This document shows, piece after piece, positions 44,368-55,847 of a stretch of 64,000 nucleotides of DNA. Each line of letters begins with the position of its first letter. Within the stretch, counting starts at the first letter, position 1. Source of the DNA: Aspergillus flavus (Eukaryota > Ascomycota > Eurotiomycetes > Eurotiales > Aspergillaceae); the NCBI RefSeq assembly GCF_009017415.1, contig NC_092403.1, positions 496,001-560,000 of the forward strand. Direction: 5' to 3'. Below the pieces are notes generated by a model. The model saw only the letters and a program-made list of their open reading frames with translations, ran no database searches and had not been told where the DNA came from. A program made the translations under genes and the position numbers.

Positions 44368-46257
44368 ATGAGTCGCCCTCCTTTCCGCCCCTCGAGTCCC
44401 GCAACTATGACCTCCGATAAACAAACCACCAACGGCCCCGTCGCCAAACCCTTCACCCCCTCACTCAGTGCAGCTTTCAACCGATCCACTAAATCACCTC
44501 TGACCCCGAAGCTTGCCAATCCGGGAGGATACCGCACTCCCAGACGACTGACCCCCTCCGAACACCCGGCCTCCACCCCCAAGCCGGATTCCGAGTCGGT
44601 GTACCTCAGTGCCAACATTACCCCTCGGTCCGGTACTCGCACGAGTAGACGTGATGGACCGATATCTACCCCTAATATGCCCTCAAATGGGCACTGCTCG
44701 CCTTCTTACATATCAGCTAGTGGCTCGACAGTGGGAAAGCGGACAGACCGGAGTCCTGTACGGACAGGGGGAAAGCCTGATCCTCCAAGAACCACCAGGG
44801 CCAAAACCTTAACAACGGAACCTCAGCGTTCACGACCGAATTCTGTCTGTGGAGCACCCTCCAATTCACCCAGGTTTTTCCACGCTTCCGATGCGCGATC
44901 GAATCCAGATGTCGATAGCCGACCAAAGCCTGCGGCGAAACCATCCAACCCCGCTTTTGTATATGCTAATGGGGAACAAGAGGGGCCGTCGGAAGAGCTG
45001 AATACAGCACCAGTGTACAAACGACGCTCGACCGGGTTTACTCGCTCAGTTGTTGGCTCTAAACCTCCGTCGGCATCTCCGCGATTGGCATCCCCAAGAC
45101 TAAATGCCTCCTCTCCCCGGCTGTCGGACGGTGTTGGTTCTCAGGTCGGCTCGCAGGTTGGCTCGCAAGTCAGCTCACAAGTCGGCTCACAACTCGGCCC
45201 CCAGACTGGGCCACAATTTGGCTCTCAGGCTGGCACTCGGTTTGACTTTGCCCCCCAGATAGTCTCGCACATGCCGAGCCCACCCATGAGTCACTTTCCC
45301 CCGAAACCAACCACGCCGGCTCCAAGACACATGAAATCATCTAGTGTCGACTCGGGACATGGTGCTACCTCTCCAAGAGAACCATTGCGGCCCAGTCCCA
45401 TCATCATATCCCCCTCCGACATCAAAATCGACGCTAGCGCTATTGCTTCCGAACCACTTCCTGGACTACGACCTCGAATCTTTAGCAATGGATCTGCGGC
45501 GTCTGTAGAGACCCATGATTCTTCGCTTCAGAGTCCGGCCAAGTCTGAATCGGGACAGGCCAAAGACGATGTGGCTATTAATGCCCGCACGGAGCGCAAG
45601 ATCCTCGATCTCGAGATCAGTAATTCGTCACTCCTCGCAATCAATCGCACGCTCGAACGCGAAATGCGAAAGCAGAACGCGGAGCTGCGAAGATACCGGC
45701 GTCTTAGCCGTGCGGGTCGCCTGTCCGTGGCACCTTCCAGCCGTTCTGTTTCCGGGGCTTCCTTGGGTATCATGGCCGAAGCAGACGAAAGTGATGAACA
45801 CGAACACTCTTCGGTGCAGTCACCCGAAGAACTTTCCGAGTTGAGCGACGAGGACTCCGTGATGGATGAAGGCGTTCTTAGTCCTGATTCCTTGGCTGAA
45901 CATGATGCGCGACATCGCGCCCAGGATGAGAAGAAGTTTTTCATCGACCTTGCTAAACATCAAGAGCTTCTGGCCGACAGCCAGAAAATGAATCAAAGTC
46001 TTAAACGCTGCCTCGGTTGGACGGAGGAACTAATCAAGGAAGCCAAGAAAGCCCTTGAGTATTCCGTGCATGTAAATGACATCCAACTCGGAGGACGAGT
46101 CCTCGCACCAGAGGAAATAGCCGACCTCCGCGAAAGTGGCCGAGGTCTACTGAGAGCGAGCGATCCTCAGGACCTCTCTTACCTACCGGAATTACCAGAC
46201 TCTGAGCCAGACTCGGAGGCTGACGAGGTCACGGAGGCTGCCACAGAGACAACATAA
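44368..46257 (+). CDS. disordered protein with C-terminal coiled coil, unknown function
   Basis: Single-exon frame of 629 residues from the ATG at 44368 (MSRPPFRPSSPATMTSD); the frame opens further upstream only through a GTG. The first 400 residues are Ser/Pro/Thr-rich and basic, full of SP/TP sites (SPLTPKL, PSEHPAS, SPRLASPRL), as in proteins regulated by cyclin-dependent or MAP kinases. They include an imperfect VGSQ tandem repeat. Residues about 420-460 (RKILDLEISNSSLLAINRTL, REMRKQNAELRRYRRLSR) form a coiled coil. An acidic stretch and a second helical region (FFIDLAKHQELLADSQKMNQ) follow, and the chain ends in an acidic tail. No membrane span or signal. The arrangement suggests a cytoskeletal or spindle-pole type scaffold, but the family was not identified. 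Confidence 0.8.
   Translation: MSRPPFRPSSPATMTSDKQTTNGPVAKPFTPSLSAAFNRSTKSPLTPKLANPGGYRTPRRLTPSEHPASTPKPDSESVYLSANITPRSGTRTSRRDGPISTPNMPSNGHCSPSYISASGSTVGKRTDRSPVRTGGKPDPPRTTRAKTLTTEPQRSRPNSVCGAPSNSPRFFHASDARSNPDVDSRPKPAAKPSNPAFVYANGEQEGPSEELNTAPVYKRRSTGFTRSVVGSKPPSASPRLASPRLNASSPRLSDGVGSQVGSQVGSQVSSQVGSQLGPQTGPQFGSQAGTRFDFAPQIVSHMPSPPMSHFPPKPTTPAPRHMKSSSVDSGHGATSPREPLRPSPIIISPSDIKIDASAIASEPLPGLRPRIFSNGSAASVETHDSSLQSPAKSESGQAKDDVAINARTERKILDLEISNSSLLAINRTLEREMRKQNAELRRYRRLSRAGRLSVAPSSRSVSGASLGIMAEADESDEHEHSSVQSPEELSELSDEDSVMDEGVLSPDSLAEHDARHRAQDEKKFFIDLAKHQELLADSQKMNQSLKRCLGWTEELIKEAKKALEYSVHVNDIQLGGRVLAPEEIADLRESGRGLLRASDPQDLSYLPELPDSEPDSEADEVTEAATETT
45133..45228 (+). repeat. coding 12-bp tandem repeat (VGSQ-like, eight units)
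   Basis: Eight 12-nt units encode VGSQ, VGSQ, VGSQ, VSSQ, VGSQ, LGPQ, TGPQ and FGSQ. The first five are nearly identical at DNA level and the last three have diverged, suggesting recent expansion at the 5' end. Confidence 0.9.
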
Positions 46258-46835
46258 ACGGGACACTGTAACCTTGCCACTAACACCACAACCATCTTGT
46301 ATGCCTTTTTCTTTTGTTCACCAATGTCTACATGGCATGGCCTTGTTCCCATTCCACTCAGCAACCGTTTTGCATCGTGGCCAATGCTGGCATTGTCCGA
46401 GCGGGATACCCATCGTTCTTTCCCGTCGTTTTCTTCTTTTCAATCTGAATTTCTCTGATCTCTGTAAGCGATAGATGGCCGGCTTTCCTCTTGGTAACCG
46501 TTGCTAGATACCCATACGCATAATGAGTTTGACATGTTCGAGTATATGGATTACGAAGGCACGATAAACAGACTTGTTCTCTAGATATAAACAAATGATA
46601 TTAATATAACGATGATCTAGCCACAGGCATACATAATTTGACCGTGCCCGGAGCGTAACCCTAACTTATCATGGTAGACCAGTAACTAAATATAGCAAAA
46701 AAAAGAAGAAAAAGAAAGAGATAGATGAGCGCCATTAAAAAACCCACAACATAGTGGGGAAAACCAGCCGTAGGAAAAAGGCAACTCATCATTAACAAGA
46801 CATCCCAAAAACATAACCCATAGAAAAGTACATCT
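46258..46835. other. convergent intergenic region
   Basis: 3' UTR space for two converging genes; A-rich run around 46,696-46,720. Nothing else recognised. Confidence 0.5.
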
Positions 46836-47846
46836 TTACCCCCTACCCCCAAGATAAACCAAACATTCCCTCACCCTCTCCTCCACACCTCTAGGAGAAG
46901 AAGAAGAAAATAAGCCATCGACATCCAACCCCCCACAACCAAAATCCACATCCACATCAACCTCCACAATCCCCTCCCCATCCCTACCCATCTTAATCCC
47001 CAAATCCCATAACCCAACCAACCCTACATCCCTTACAGCCCCCCTCCAAGCCCTAACAGGGGCCTCCCTATCCGCCTGCAGCAAAACAACAGGCACCCCA
47101 ACCAAACCAGAAACACAGGCTACATCCACCCCGAACCCCCGGATACAGATCCCATGGAATCGAAATACCCGGTCAATGCACCATACAGCCCGATACCCGA
47201 CCTTCCTGCGCCCCCAGGTTTCAATAGGGGGGTATATGGTCGAGAGCTTTGTGCCAGGCTTATCCTCGATATAACGCTCTAACGCAAGAAGCCTCGTCGA
47301 GAGGGTATATGGGGACCAAGGCGGAGAATCATTCTTGGACTCGTTTATATTCAAGTCAAAGTTCCTGACCACTGGGTTTTTGCTGAGGGGGATGGGGGCG
47401 CTGTATCCCATTTTCTTGAGGAACGTGGGTACAGTCTTCTGTTTCAGGGTGGTGAGGAGGATTGTTGGGCCGCGGATGATGAGATTTCCATGCTCGTTGT
47501 CATGCTCCCATGGTGTTTGCGGGATATCGAGATCCAAGTTCGGGGCGATGTTATCGGAAATGGAGTTATCGAAGCCTAGTTCAGGGTCGAGAGCCCATTC
47601 GGTCCAGGAGTCGGTGACGGTACCTACGTAGCTGGAGAGTTCGTCTTCGAAGGAGATGAGGTTTGGGTTTAGGGGTGTAAAGAAGGATGTTAGGGATGAT
47701 TCTGTTGTGGTGGAGAGAATGGAGGAGGGGATTTCGATATCATCGTCTATACTGCTGTCTGTGAGGGTTGGTTGGGAGGTTGTGGAGGCGGATGAGTAGA
47801 TGATAGGCTGTGTGTTTGAGGTCTTGTCACTCGTTCTCGCAGTCAT
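46836..47846 (-). CDS. hypothetical protein, 336 residues
   Basis: Not recognised. A single open frame with an ATG in normal context (MTARTSDKTSNTQPIIYSSA). The first 100 residues are Ser/Thr/acidic and disordered. From about 125 there is a folded-looking part: NLIIRGPTILLTTLKQKTVP, a Trp/Arg region (IETWGRRKVGYRAVWCIDRV), and a Val/Gly-rich C-terminal half with Asp-Val alternation (EVDVDVDFGCGGLDVDGLF). The coding strand is markedly G-rich in the 3' third. No signal peptide or clear membrane span. Uninterrupted length makes it a likely gene; a lineage-restricted fungal protein is the best description. Confidence 0.68.
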   Translation of the reverse strand: MTARTSDKTSNTQPIIYSSASTTSQPTLTDSSIDDDIEIPSSILSTTTESSLTSFFTPLNPNLISFEDELSSYVGTVTDSWTEWALDPELGFDNSISDNIAPNLDLDIPQTPWEHDNEHGNLIIRGPTILLTTLKQKTVPTFLKKMGYSAPIPLSKNPVVRNFDLNINESKNDSPPWSPYTLSTRLLALERYIEDKPGTKLSTIYPPIETWGRRKVGYRAVWCIDRVFRFHGICIRGFGVDVACVSGLVGVPVVLLQADREAPVRAWRGAVRDVGLVGLWDLGIKMGRDGEGIVEVDVDVDFGCGGLDVDGLFSSSSPRGVEERVRECLVYLGGRG

Positions 47847-48346
47847 CCAAGTGTGGGAGGATGAGGTGGTAGACGGGTTGTCTTGTTGATCAATTTGTCG
47901 GTGTGGTTGCTCAAGACGGTAGACATTTTAGATATTTGTGGGCTTGTCTGTTGGCTTGGAAATCGTTGTAGATTTGTATGTTGTGGGTTGATAGAGCTTG
48001 TTCTGGTGATCTTTTACTTGGATTTGATGGTTTGATGGCTGTAGTAAGGTCTGACCTTGCTGTAGTGAAGGCAGAAAAAGAGCCTATTGATGACGTATCC
48101 TATTATTACATCGTTGTTGTGCACATTTCGCAACCATTATGAGTGGATGGGATCTTTGTGACGACTATGAGAACGTCTAGGTTATAGCGTTCACTTTTTC
48201 TTGTACGAAGTTCATTGACTATAACTCAGACGCTGCTATTCATAGTGCTATCATTGTATATGTATACAAAATGGGATGTACATGAGTAGCATAACTCACT
48301 AACATTAGATGGTCACTCATATAGATTGCACATCATGAGCCACAGA
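47847..48346. other. intergenic, no gene seen
   Basis: Upstream of the hypothetical gene and downstream of the phosphatase gene; contains no supported feature. Confidence 0.5.
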
Positions 48347-50024
48347 TCACTCAGGGCGTCCATCACCAACCTGGTGACCGGCCGTGTAGTTCCCAAAACA
48401 AGCATACTGGTACTCGGCCTTTACCTTCAGCTTGGGAACACCTTTCAGGAAGTCCTCGACACTACAGAAGCCATTGATAGAGGTCTCGCATCCATCTAGG
48501 CCTTCCTGCGACACCGGAGAACCGTTCAGCACGAACCGAATAACATCTGTGGTGTCTGATGTCGAGGAAAGATCCGGGTTCTTGTACAGCGCGCCATCCA
48601 GTTCGTGGAAGTTAGTCTTTTCAGGACAAGTCCAGATCTCGGAAATCAGATGTGCTCCGAAAGGTGTAACCTCATTGAGCTTGAAGTTACGGGGGACAGC
48701 ATGAGCCACATCGTCAGGCAAGCCCTTTGATCCATAGTTGAAGTACTTGAGACCCAGAGCGGCCAGGACCCCGACAATCACATCATCGTGGGACATGTCC
48801 ATATACAATGGCTGGTTAAGAGGGAATGTGGCAGGCTTGGAGTCGACAGTAGCGTTGATACTCGTATCGCTGGTCTCAATCCGCTTGCCCTCTAATCTGG
48901 CTGCCAGCTCGAGAACATATCCAATGCCCTGAGCGCGGCCAGTGGGGGCGCCGAATCCATAGTTACCATAAAACTGAAGGTCAACGAAGTACTCGAAATC
49001 GCGCCATTCCTGCTCCGTGAATAATGAGCAAAACGATGAGCTGCCTAGCGCCGCAGTTTCGTATGGGCAAAGACTGAACATGCCCACCACATCGTAGGCC
49101 GTGAGATTGAAATCAGAGGGAAGGAAATGCGACAGCCTCTTCAGGGCATCCTTAGTAAGATTTGGGATGAACTTTTCTCCCGAATCATCGCTGAGACGGT
49201 CAGCACATAGTATGCGAAACACAAAGTCAGGGCTTACCCTTCTTCTAAGTCTCCGGGGCAGGAACCGTCGGACGCCAGGGTGTTGTTGAACCCAGTGCCC
49301 TCGTGTGTTATAACAAGGTCATACTCGGAATAGGAGCTATTAGCGCCGGTATTGCCAAAGAAGCCGCCTAACAAGTCAGCACGACACAGTTACACTGGTT
49401 AATGGCGAACGTACTCAACCACCAGCGGGCGCTCTCCAATATTCTGGCCTGATCTGTTGTCCTGAAGATTGGTTTCGGTCGCTCGGTCCCATTGGGATAG
49501 ACGTTCAACGAAGAATCGTAAGACGCGACGCCGACAGGGGCATGGTAAAGTGCGCGTCCATACTTAGACCAAACATTTGCACCGGACGTCGCCTCCGTCG
49601 CAGCACCAGATACGAGCAGAAGGTCCTCTCCGAGCACATACTCCCACTCATTCAAAAACGACAAAGCTCCTTTACCGACTGTCGCGTTGTCATGGCGCTT
49701 GGTGTAATTCTTGAGCTTCTGGGCAAAATCTTCTATTACGCCACCGTCTAGTTTCCACGACGTAGGATAGCGCTGTGCGTGTCTGTGGAGGACATGGACC
49801 TGGGAGAGCTCACAACCCCTTGGGACACCGTTCGGCACCTCGAACCCAGGCTGGTCCTTATAAGGGCTAAGGTTGCCCCAGCTGGTGGACATGTCAAATC
49901 CAGACGGGTAGCTGGCCCCAGTCGGACCAGATGCCGCGGCTGATGAGCTTGAGGTGGGAGCTGCATCGCCTACAACTGCCTGAAAGGCGAGCAGGGCTGC
50001 CGTTGATTGCAATAATTGCTGCAT
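48347..50024 (-). CDS. secreted histidine acid phosphatase (phytase-like)
   Basis: Three exons (50024-49415, 49367-49238, 49190-48347) give 527 residues. A signal peptide (MQQLLQSTAALLAFQAVVGDAAP) and a short Ser/Ala linker precede the catalytic domain. The phosphate pocket RHAQRYP matches the family motif RHxxRxP (His as nucleophile), and the distal acid pair is present in MDMSHDDVI (HD motif). Several N-glycosylation sites (NYTKRH, NGTER, NNTL, NLTAYD) and eight or more cysteines fit an extracellular enzyme. It should release orthophosphate from phosphomonoesters; phytate activity is possible but not proven by motif. Its sequence around the active site (VHVLHRHAQRYPTSW) differs from the classic PhyA/PhyB type, placing it in a neighbouring subfamily. 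Confidence 0.9.
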
Positions 50025-51169
50025 CTGTGGCTGAATGCGAATTTATTCGAACGGTTGGCGATTGGGATGCAAGGTGGAAATTGGTGGGTGGCAGTATGTC
50101 TTAAATAGTATAAGCTCCCCGGTAATGGCCGGTGAAGGCAGGCAGATAAGAAATTGGGCTATTTAAGCCAACAGTCAAGCCATATTGTCTTTGGGTGCTC
50201 AAGGGATCTACGCTACACCTTCCGTTACGAGGATCGGACATTCCGCAAGGTATCATCGTCCCTGCGGATCGGTGCAATCCGCCAGTGAGGGGGGCGTGGT
50301 TTTGGACTAAGGATGCTTAGCGGAATTAGTCTGCTATTAGTGGGTAATGCATAGTGTGATTCATTGGGTGGTTTATCAGGTAAGACATAGGAAGGAATTA
50401 TAGGCTTGGTTATAGGGCTTTGTTCCCCGACGGGACTGAACCGAAGGTCCGAATGGAGTATGTGCTCACGCGATCATCGATTCCCCTCATGTTGTACATT
50501 TATCTCTATAACATTGAGTTAGTGACACAATTTTTGCGGGGTTACGCGTCCGATCTTTGACGATCAGATCTAACCGATCAATGGGAGAACGTTGCTGGTG
50601 TCGTCTTCATAATAATCCCGTAATAATAACCTAACCCATGAGAGGTTCCGGATCAACCCTACCCAAGTATGCGTGCTGGATCTACTCCGTACGCCGTCTA
50701 CCATAGCCCAATACCCAGATACACTGGGAGTTGTTATTCGGAAAAAGGATGGGTACTTTTTAATTTACTATAGATAATATAGTAGTACCTTAGTAGAAAG
50801 GGGTCCGAGTAGTATCCCTGTCGATCTGCCACTATATATATAATTGCCTTGGTACTGCGTAATTATACTAATATCGAGAAAAATTCAAGTACCACCCATG
50901 GCATATTAGACAAGCATATTGAAAGAAGAAACTTAGTATTATTACATACAACCGAGATATATGGTTTGATCATAGCCATAGGTGAAGCTGCGGATTGCTA
51001 CAATTGGAGGTGAAACAGGTATCCAACAATCTAATGCGCCCATGAACAACCAGACAACGCTAGGGCATGAAGGCACAAAATGGTACATTAAGAAAAGAAG
51101 AGAAGAGAAGGTACAGAAAGATATGCACAAAACATAAGGGGTAATCGATTATGTATCGAGAACAGGTAT
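50025..51169. other. intergenic, phosphatase promoter side
   Basis: 1.1 kb of mostly AT-rich sequence upstream of the acid phosphatase and downstream of the DnaJ gene. No gene supported. Any phosphate-control (PalcA/Pho4-like) site could not be assigned with confidence. Confidence 0.45.
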
Positions 51170-52855
51170 CTAAGCGGTGGTTTCTTCAACGTGTTCATGC
51201 TTGGACTTCTTCTCCTTCTTCTTCTTCTCCTTCTCATCCTTGCCCTTCTTCGTCATAGCATCGGCCATAAGTTGCTCGAACGCCATGTAGTCTCCTTCCT
51301 CCTCGGGGTCACGCTCCGCCTGCATTGTGTTAGTATCCCGGCATAGGAAACGTGGGTAAAGACTGTGCTTACCTTTTGATAGATATTACCCGCAATGACC
51401 AGGGCATGAGCACGTTCAACACGCTTGTCCAACTTGATCTTCTTGTCGCCCAGGACTTGATCACATACATCACGCAGCACGCTCTGAATCTCGAACTTGC
51501 TGCCCCGCCAAGCAGCCGCCAAGATCTTGCCTGTGACCTTCTTCTCGTACTCAGCTCTCTTCTCGTCGGTCCAGTCTTCGCCACCGCGCTCTTCCAACTT
51601 GGCCATCTCTTCCATGGTCATCTGCGCATCAATGGCAGTCGAGATGGTGGTCCATGTCTCCTTGGCGAGGGTACCCTTGTCCTTCAACCGGGAGAAGAAG
51701 CCCGAGATACCGAGGAATTTCTGGGACTTCAAGAATGAGCTACCTTTTTGGATGTATGTTTGACCGATCGCATGCAGAATTTCAAGACCGAATGACTCCA
51801 TCTTCAGATTCTCTACCTCGAGGCGGATCTTCTCCTCAAATGCGCGTGTCACATCGGCGCCCTTGTCCGTTTCGGTCCAGACGCTGATCTTGTCCACCAG
51901 CTTCGTGGCCAATGTGTTGACTCGTTCTTCGCGGGCCTTCTTCCTCTCCAATTCGTATGCAGCCAAGCGCTCCTCCTGTTCCCGGGACAAAGCGCCCTTC
52001 TTCTTGCTCTTCTTGTGTAGCTCCTTCTCCTCCGCAGACAGACCAGCTGCCTCCATCCGTGCTTCTTCCTCTGACTTGTCCATGATGGCTTGTTGACCAA
52101 GGTAGCGACGAGGCGTACTTGTACCGGAGCTGGGCGTTGGAGTGGGTTTCTCGGATTTCTCTTCAGAAGCGGGGGCATCCGTAGCGGTTGCACTACCAGC
52201 AGCAGCAGGAGCAGCAGCAGCAGTGCCCTCCGCGGAGGTGCCAGCCGCCGTCTTGGCTTCTTCCTCGTGGATATTCAGTTTCTCCTCCGCGGATGCAGCC
52301 AGTTCTTCCTCCTCCATCTCCTGCATGGTGATATCCATGGTAGTGGTGAGGTCCTTCATGAGAGAAATTTCACCGATAAGGTCGACGAAAGCATTACCAC
52401 CAAAGATCATGCTGAAGAACTCCGATGGGTCCTCTTCAACCGGGTATTAGCCAAGAACAAGTTATCCGCGGTACCAAGAGCACACATACCGAAACCACCA
52501 CCAGGGACTGCATCCTCCTTGCCAAACTTATCATATCGCTTTCGCAGTTCTTCGTCACTAAGGACTTGGTAGGCTTCTCCGATCTGACGGGATAGTAAGT
52601 ATCAAGAGCTAGTGGGCGAACATCTTTAGGTCAAGGCAAGAACTAGCGTACCGCCTGAAATCTCGCATGCGCGGTCTCATCTCCGGGGTTCTTGTCTGTG
52701 GGCGGTTAAAATCAAGAGAAAGGGTATGATGTGAGCGAGTGAAGTATACCAGGGTGAGTGACAATGGCAAGTTTGCGGTATGCCTTTTTGATTTCAAGTT
52801 CGGTTGCCGTGGGAGGCACCCCCAGGGCATCGTAGTACGTAGTATCTGCGACCAT
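51170..52855 (-). CDS. DnaJ (Hsp40) co-chaperone with DnaJ-X domain
   Basis: Five exons (52855-52750, 52695-52652, 52583-52490, 52433-51373, 51319-51170) give 484 residues. The J domain starts [20 protein letters not shown], and the essential HPD tripeptide is rebuilt across intron 1 (THP then DKNPGD). It continues [20 protein letters not shown] and a short [17 protein letters not shown] charged, poly-Ala/Ser linker follows. The second half ([20 protein letters not shown], then [17 protein letters not shown]) is the DnaJ-X domain found in yeast Caj1/Djp1-type proteins. The C-terminus is a Lys-rich tail ([18 protein letters not shown]). It should stimulate Hsp70 ATPase; Caj1/Djp1 relatives act in the cytosol near membranes and in peroxisomal or mitochondrial import. 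Confidence 0.92.
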
Positions 52856-53682
52856 GATGCGGTATTTTGTGGAGTTCAAGCCAGCAAGACGTATATCCCG
52901 GCTGTCTCCAGGACCACAGAGCGGTAGTTCTTGAAGATACAAAACTAGGTAGAGGGGAGGAACAGAAAATAGGAGACGAATAAGACAGCCAAAACAGTCA
53001 ACGGTGTAGTAGTAGGAGTATTGATACACAACTAACTTTTTTTTTCTGCCTGACGATGCTTTCCGACGGGAGTTTCGTCATGCGCGGGGCGCCCATGACT
53101 TTTGTCCGACCCCAAAAAGGGACCGTACTGTCACAGTACTGTCAGGGGGGTTGTCAGCCACACATCATGATATTGTTCACCGCGATGTATTGATGGTAAT
53201 CCCGCGTCATGCGCACCAGCCTCTCCGCCTAGACACGCTAATAGGCTCTAGCCACAGGCTAAAGGCTCCTGCAACCGAACGTGCGTCTTTGTGCCTCTCA
53301 TTTTAAAATCCCTGCTGCTTTCTTCTTCCTTTTCAACAACCACTCCCTCCTCTCCTCCTTTTTTTTACTCCTCTTTTTACCTGGAACCTCCCTAATACCC
53401 CCTTCTCACCTTTCACTTCTAACTCAATTGCCTTACCCTATCCCCATTTATCCCTATTATATCCCATCAGCTCTCTCTAGTTTGTGAGACTATTCGCAAT
53501 CTGTCCACTACTGTACAGTAACAATTTGGAACCTCCGTACCATTTCACTCCTCACATTCTTGTTTCCCTTATTTTCTGTATGACTATCTCCTTTTGACAC
53601 AGCGTATCTATTTAATTTGTTGCTATCGCTTAATTTGCCTTTGCCCTTTCTTCCCTGTACTGTGCCCCGTACAACTGCCATC
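52856..53682. other. divergent promoter region between DnaJ gene and erg9
   Basis: 0.8 kb shared upstream region. The erg9 side (53,300-53,680) is a long pyrimidine-rich leader typical of strongly expressed fungal genes. No sterol-regulatory element was confidently placed. Confidence 0.5.
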
Positions 53683-55292
53683 ATGCGTGCTACCGAAGTC
53701 CTCTATTATATGCTCCGCCCCAGCCAGTTGAGGTCCATCGTTCAGTGGTAAGTTCACATACCCTCGACTTGCAATGTTTTTCACTGTGAAGGTGTATGTG
53801 CCAACGCTTACAGAGGTTCATTCTTCCCTTGCGATAGGAAAGTTTGGCACAACCCTGTCCATGAACGCAATGTGAACAATGAAACAGAAACGCAGAAGGC
53901 CTGCTTCAAGTTCCTTGACTTGACAAGCCGGAGTTTCAGCGCTGTTATCAAGGAGCTTCATCCCGAACTCCTACTTCCCGTATGTGTTTTCTACCTTGTT
54001 CTTCGCGGGTTGGATACCATCGAAGACGACACGTCGATTCCTCTCAAAACCAAGGAGCCGATGCTGCGTGAGTTTAAGGACTACCTGGAGCAAGATGGCT
54101 GGACGTTCGATGGAAACCGTCCCGAAGAGAAAGACCGTGAACTGCTGGTTCAGTTTCACAATGTCATCACCGAGTTCAAGAACATGAAGCCGGCCTACCG
54201 CGAGATCGTCAAGGATATCACTGATAAGATGGGCAATGGTATGGCCGATTACTGTCGAAAGGCGGAATTTGAAGATGCCAGCGTCAAGACAATCGAGGAA
54301 TATGATCTCTACTGCTACTATGTCGCCGGCTTGGTGGGTGAAGGGCTGACTCGCCTCTTTGTTGAGGCTGAGTTCGGCAACCCAGCACTGCTCTCGCGTC
54401 CGCGTCTACACAAGTCCATGGGACTCTTTCTGCAGAAGACTAACATCATTCGTGATGTGCGGGAGGACCACGACGATGACCGACACTTCTGGCCCAAAGA
54501 AATTTGGTCCAAGTATGTTACCGAGTTTGAGGATCTCTTCAAGCCCGAGAACCGCGAGACTGCTCTCAACTGTGGATCCGAAATGGTTCTCAATGCTCTG
54601 GAGCACGCCGAAGAGTGCCTGTTTTACCTCGCTGGCCTGCGGGAGCAGAGTGTTTTCAACTTCTGCGCCATTCCGCAGGCCATGGCTATTGCCACCCTTG
54701 AGCTTTGCTTCCGCAACCCGGACATGTTCGATCGTAATATTAAGATCACCAAGGGTGAGGCCTGTCAGTTGATGATGGAGTCGACCCAGAACCTCCATGT
54801 TCTCTGTGATACCTTCCGTCGCTATGCTCGCCGGATTCATAAGAAGAATACTCCGAAAGATCCCAACTTCCTCAAGATCAGCATTGTTTGTGGAAAGGTA
54901 TGCCATCACAGCTTTGATTTGCTGGCACATGAAAAACATACTGACAGTTTCCAGATCGAGAAGTTCATCGACACAATCTTCCCTCAACAGACTGCCGCAC
55001 AAGCCAAGCTCAAGGTGCAAGGCGAGAAGTCGGAAGCTGAAAAGGAGAAGGCCAGACAGGAAGCTGAAACACGCCAGGATCTGTACTTCATGCTGGCGTT
55101 GATGGGTGTGATTGTGCTGATCGTGTCGATCATTATGGTATGTTCTTTACGACAGGAACAGGGATGAATTAGACTGACTGTTTTTAGCTTACAGCTGCCT
55201 GGTTATTGGGCGCCCGCTTTGACCTTGCGTTCCAAGAGCTGAAGAGCGGCAACTTCCGCCCACCTGCCAAGCAAATTCCTGGGGAATTGTAA
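53683..55292 (+). CDS. erg9: squalene synthase (farnesyl-diphosphate farnesyltransferase)
   Basis: Four exons (53683-53747, 53838-54897, 54955-55137, 55188-55292) give 470 residues. It condenses two farnesyl diphosphates to squalene through presqualene diphosphate with NADPH, the first committed step to ergosterol, at the ER membrane. The two Mg-binding Asp motifs are present: [17 protein letters not shown] and [20 protein letters not shown]. Also visible are SFSAVIKEL near the start, [17 protein letters not shown] and [14 protein letters not shown]-terminal hydrophobic helix ([18 protein letters not shown]) anchors it in the ER, ending KQIPGEL. The short first exon [20 protein letters not shown] agrees with other Aspergillus Erg9 proteins. 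All joins are in phase. Confidence 0.97.
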
Positions 55293-55847
55293 GCCTGAGT
55301 TACGGATTTACGACGCCTTTGTTTTATCAGCAGATGACCGCGCATGGCCCTTGTTTATACTACCCTTCTTGCCATGACGCCATATGTTTAACTAATAACG
55401 ATAATACCTTCTTCCCTTTCATCCTCTCGTCCGCTTACAGTATTGCTTGTGTGGGAACAGTGGCAGGTCAACTAGCACGGATGTCAAATTGCAATCTAGC
55501 CCTTTCATGGCTGTGGTTGTGCCGAAGAAGTGCTGATATTGAGAGTGAGATTTCTCCGACCAGTGACGTACTAGATGTGTGTCCTGCAGCTTTGCTGAGA
55601 TGGCATACCTCCATTGACGATCTGGAACATCCTTGTATCTACGCCTTGTAGTGGTTTGTATACGTATCGTACTGTGATAGTTTCCTCCTTAGGTAGTTCA
55701 ATACCATTGATTTATCATCCACCTTGCTTTCCATTTGTAACCTGTTCCATACTCGGTATATTCGTCTTCTGCCAGACAACGCAGCCTACCTCATATCCCA
55801 TATCTCATCCCCACATACTATCACCACCCACTATGAGTCCTAAGGAA
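55293..55847. other. convergent intergenic region
   Basis: 3' ends of erg9 and the UCH gene meet here; small frames only. Confidence 0.5.

Noticed and set aside
54406..55020. 204-codon minus-strand frame inside erg9
   Set aside because: Shadow frame; it also runs across a confirmed erg9 intron.
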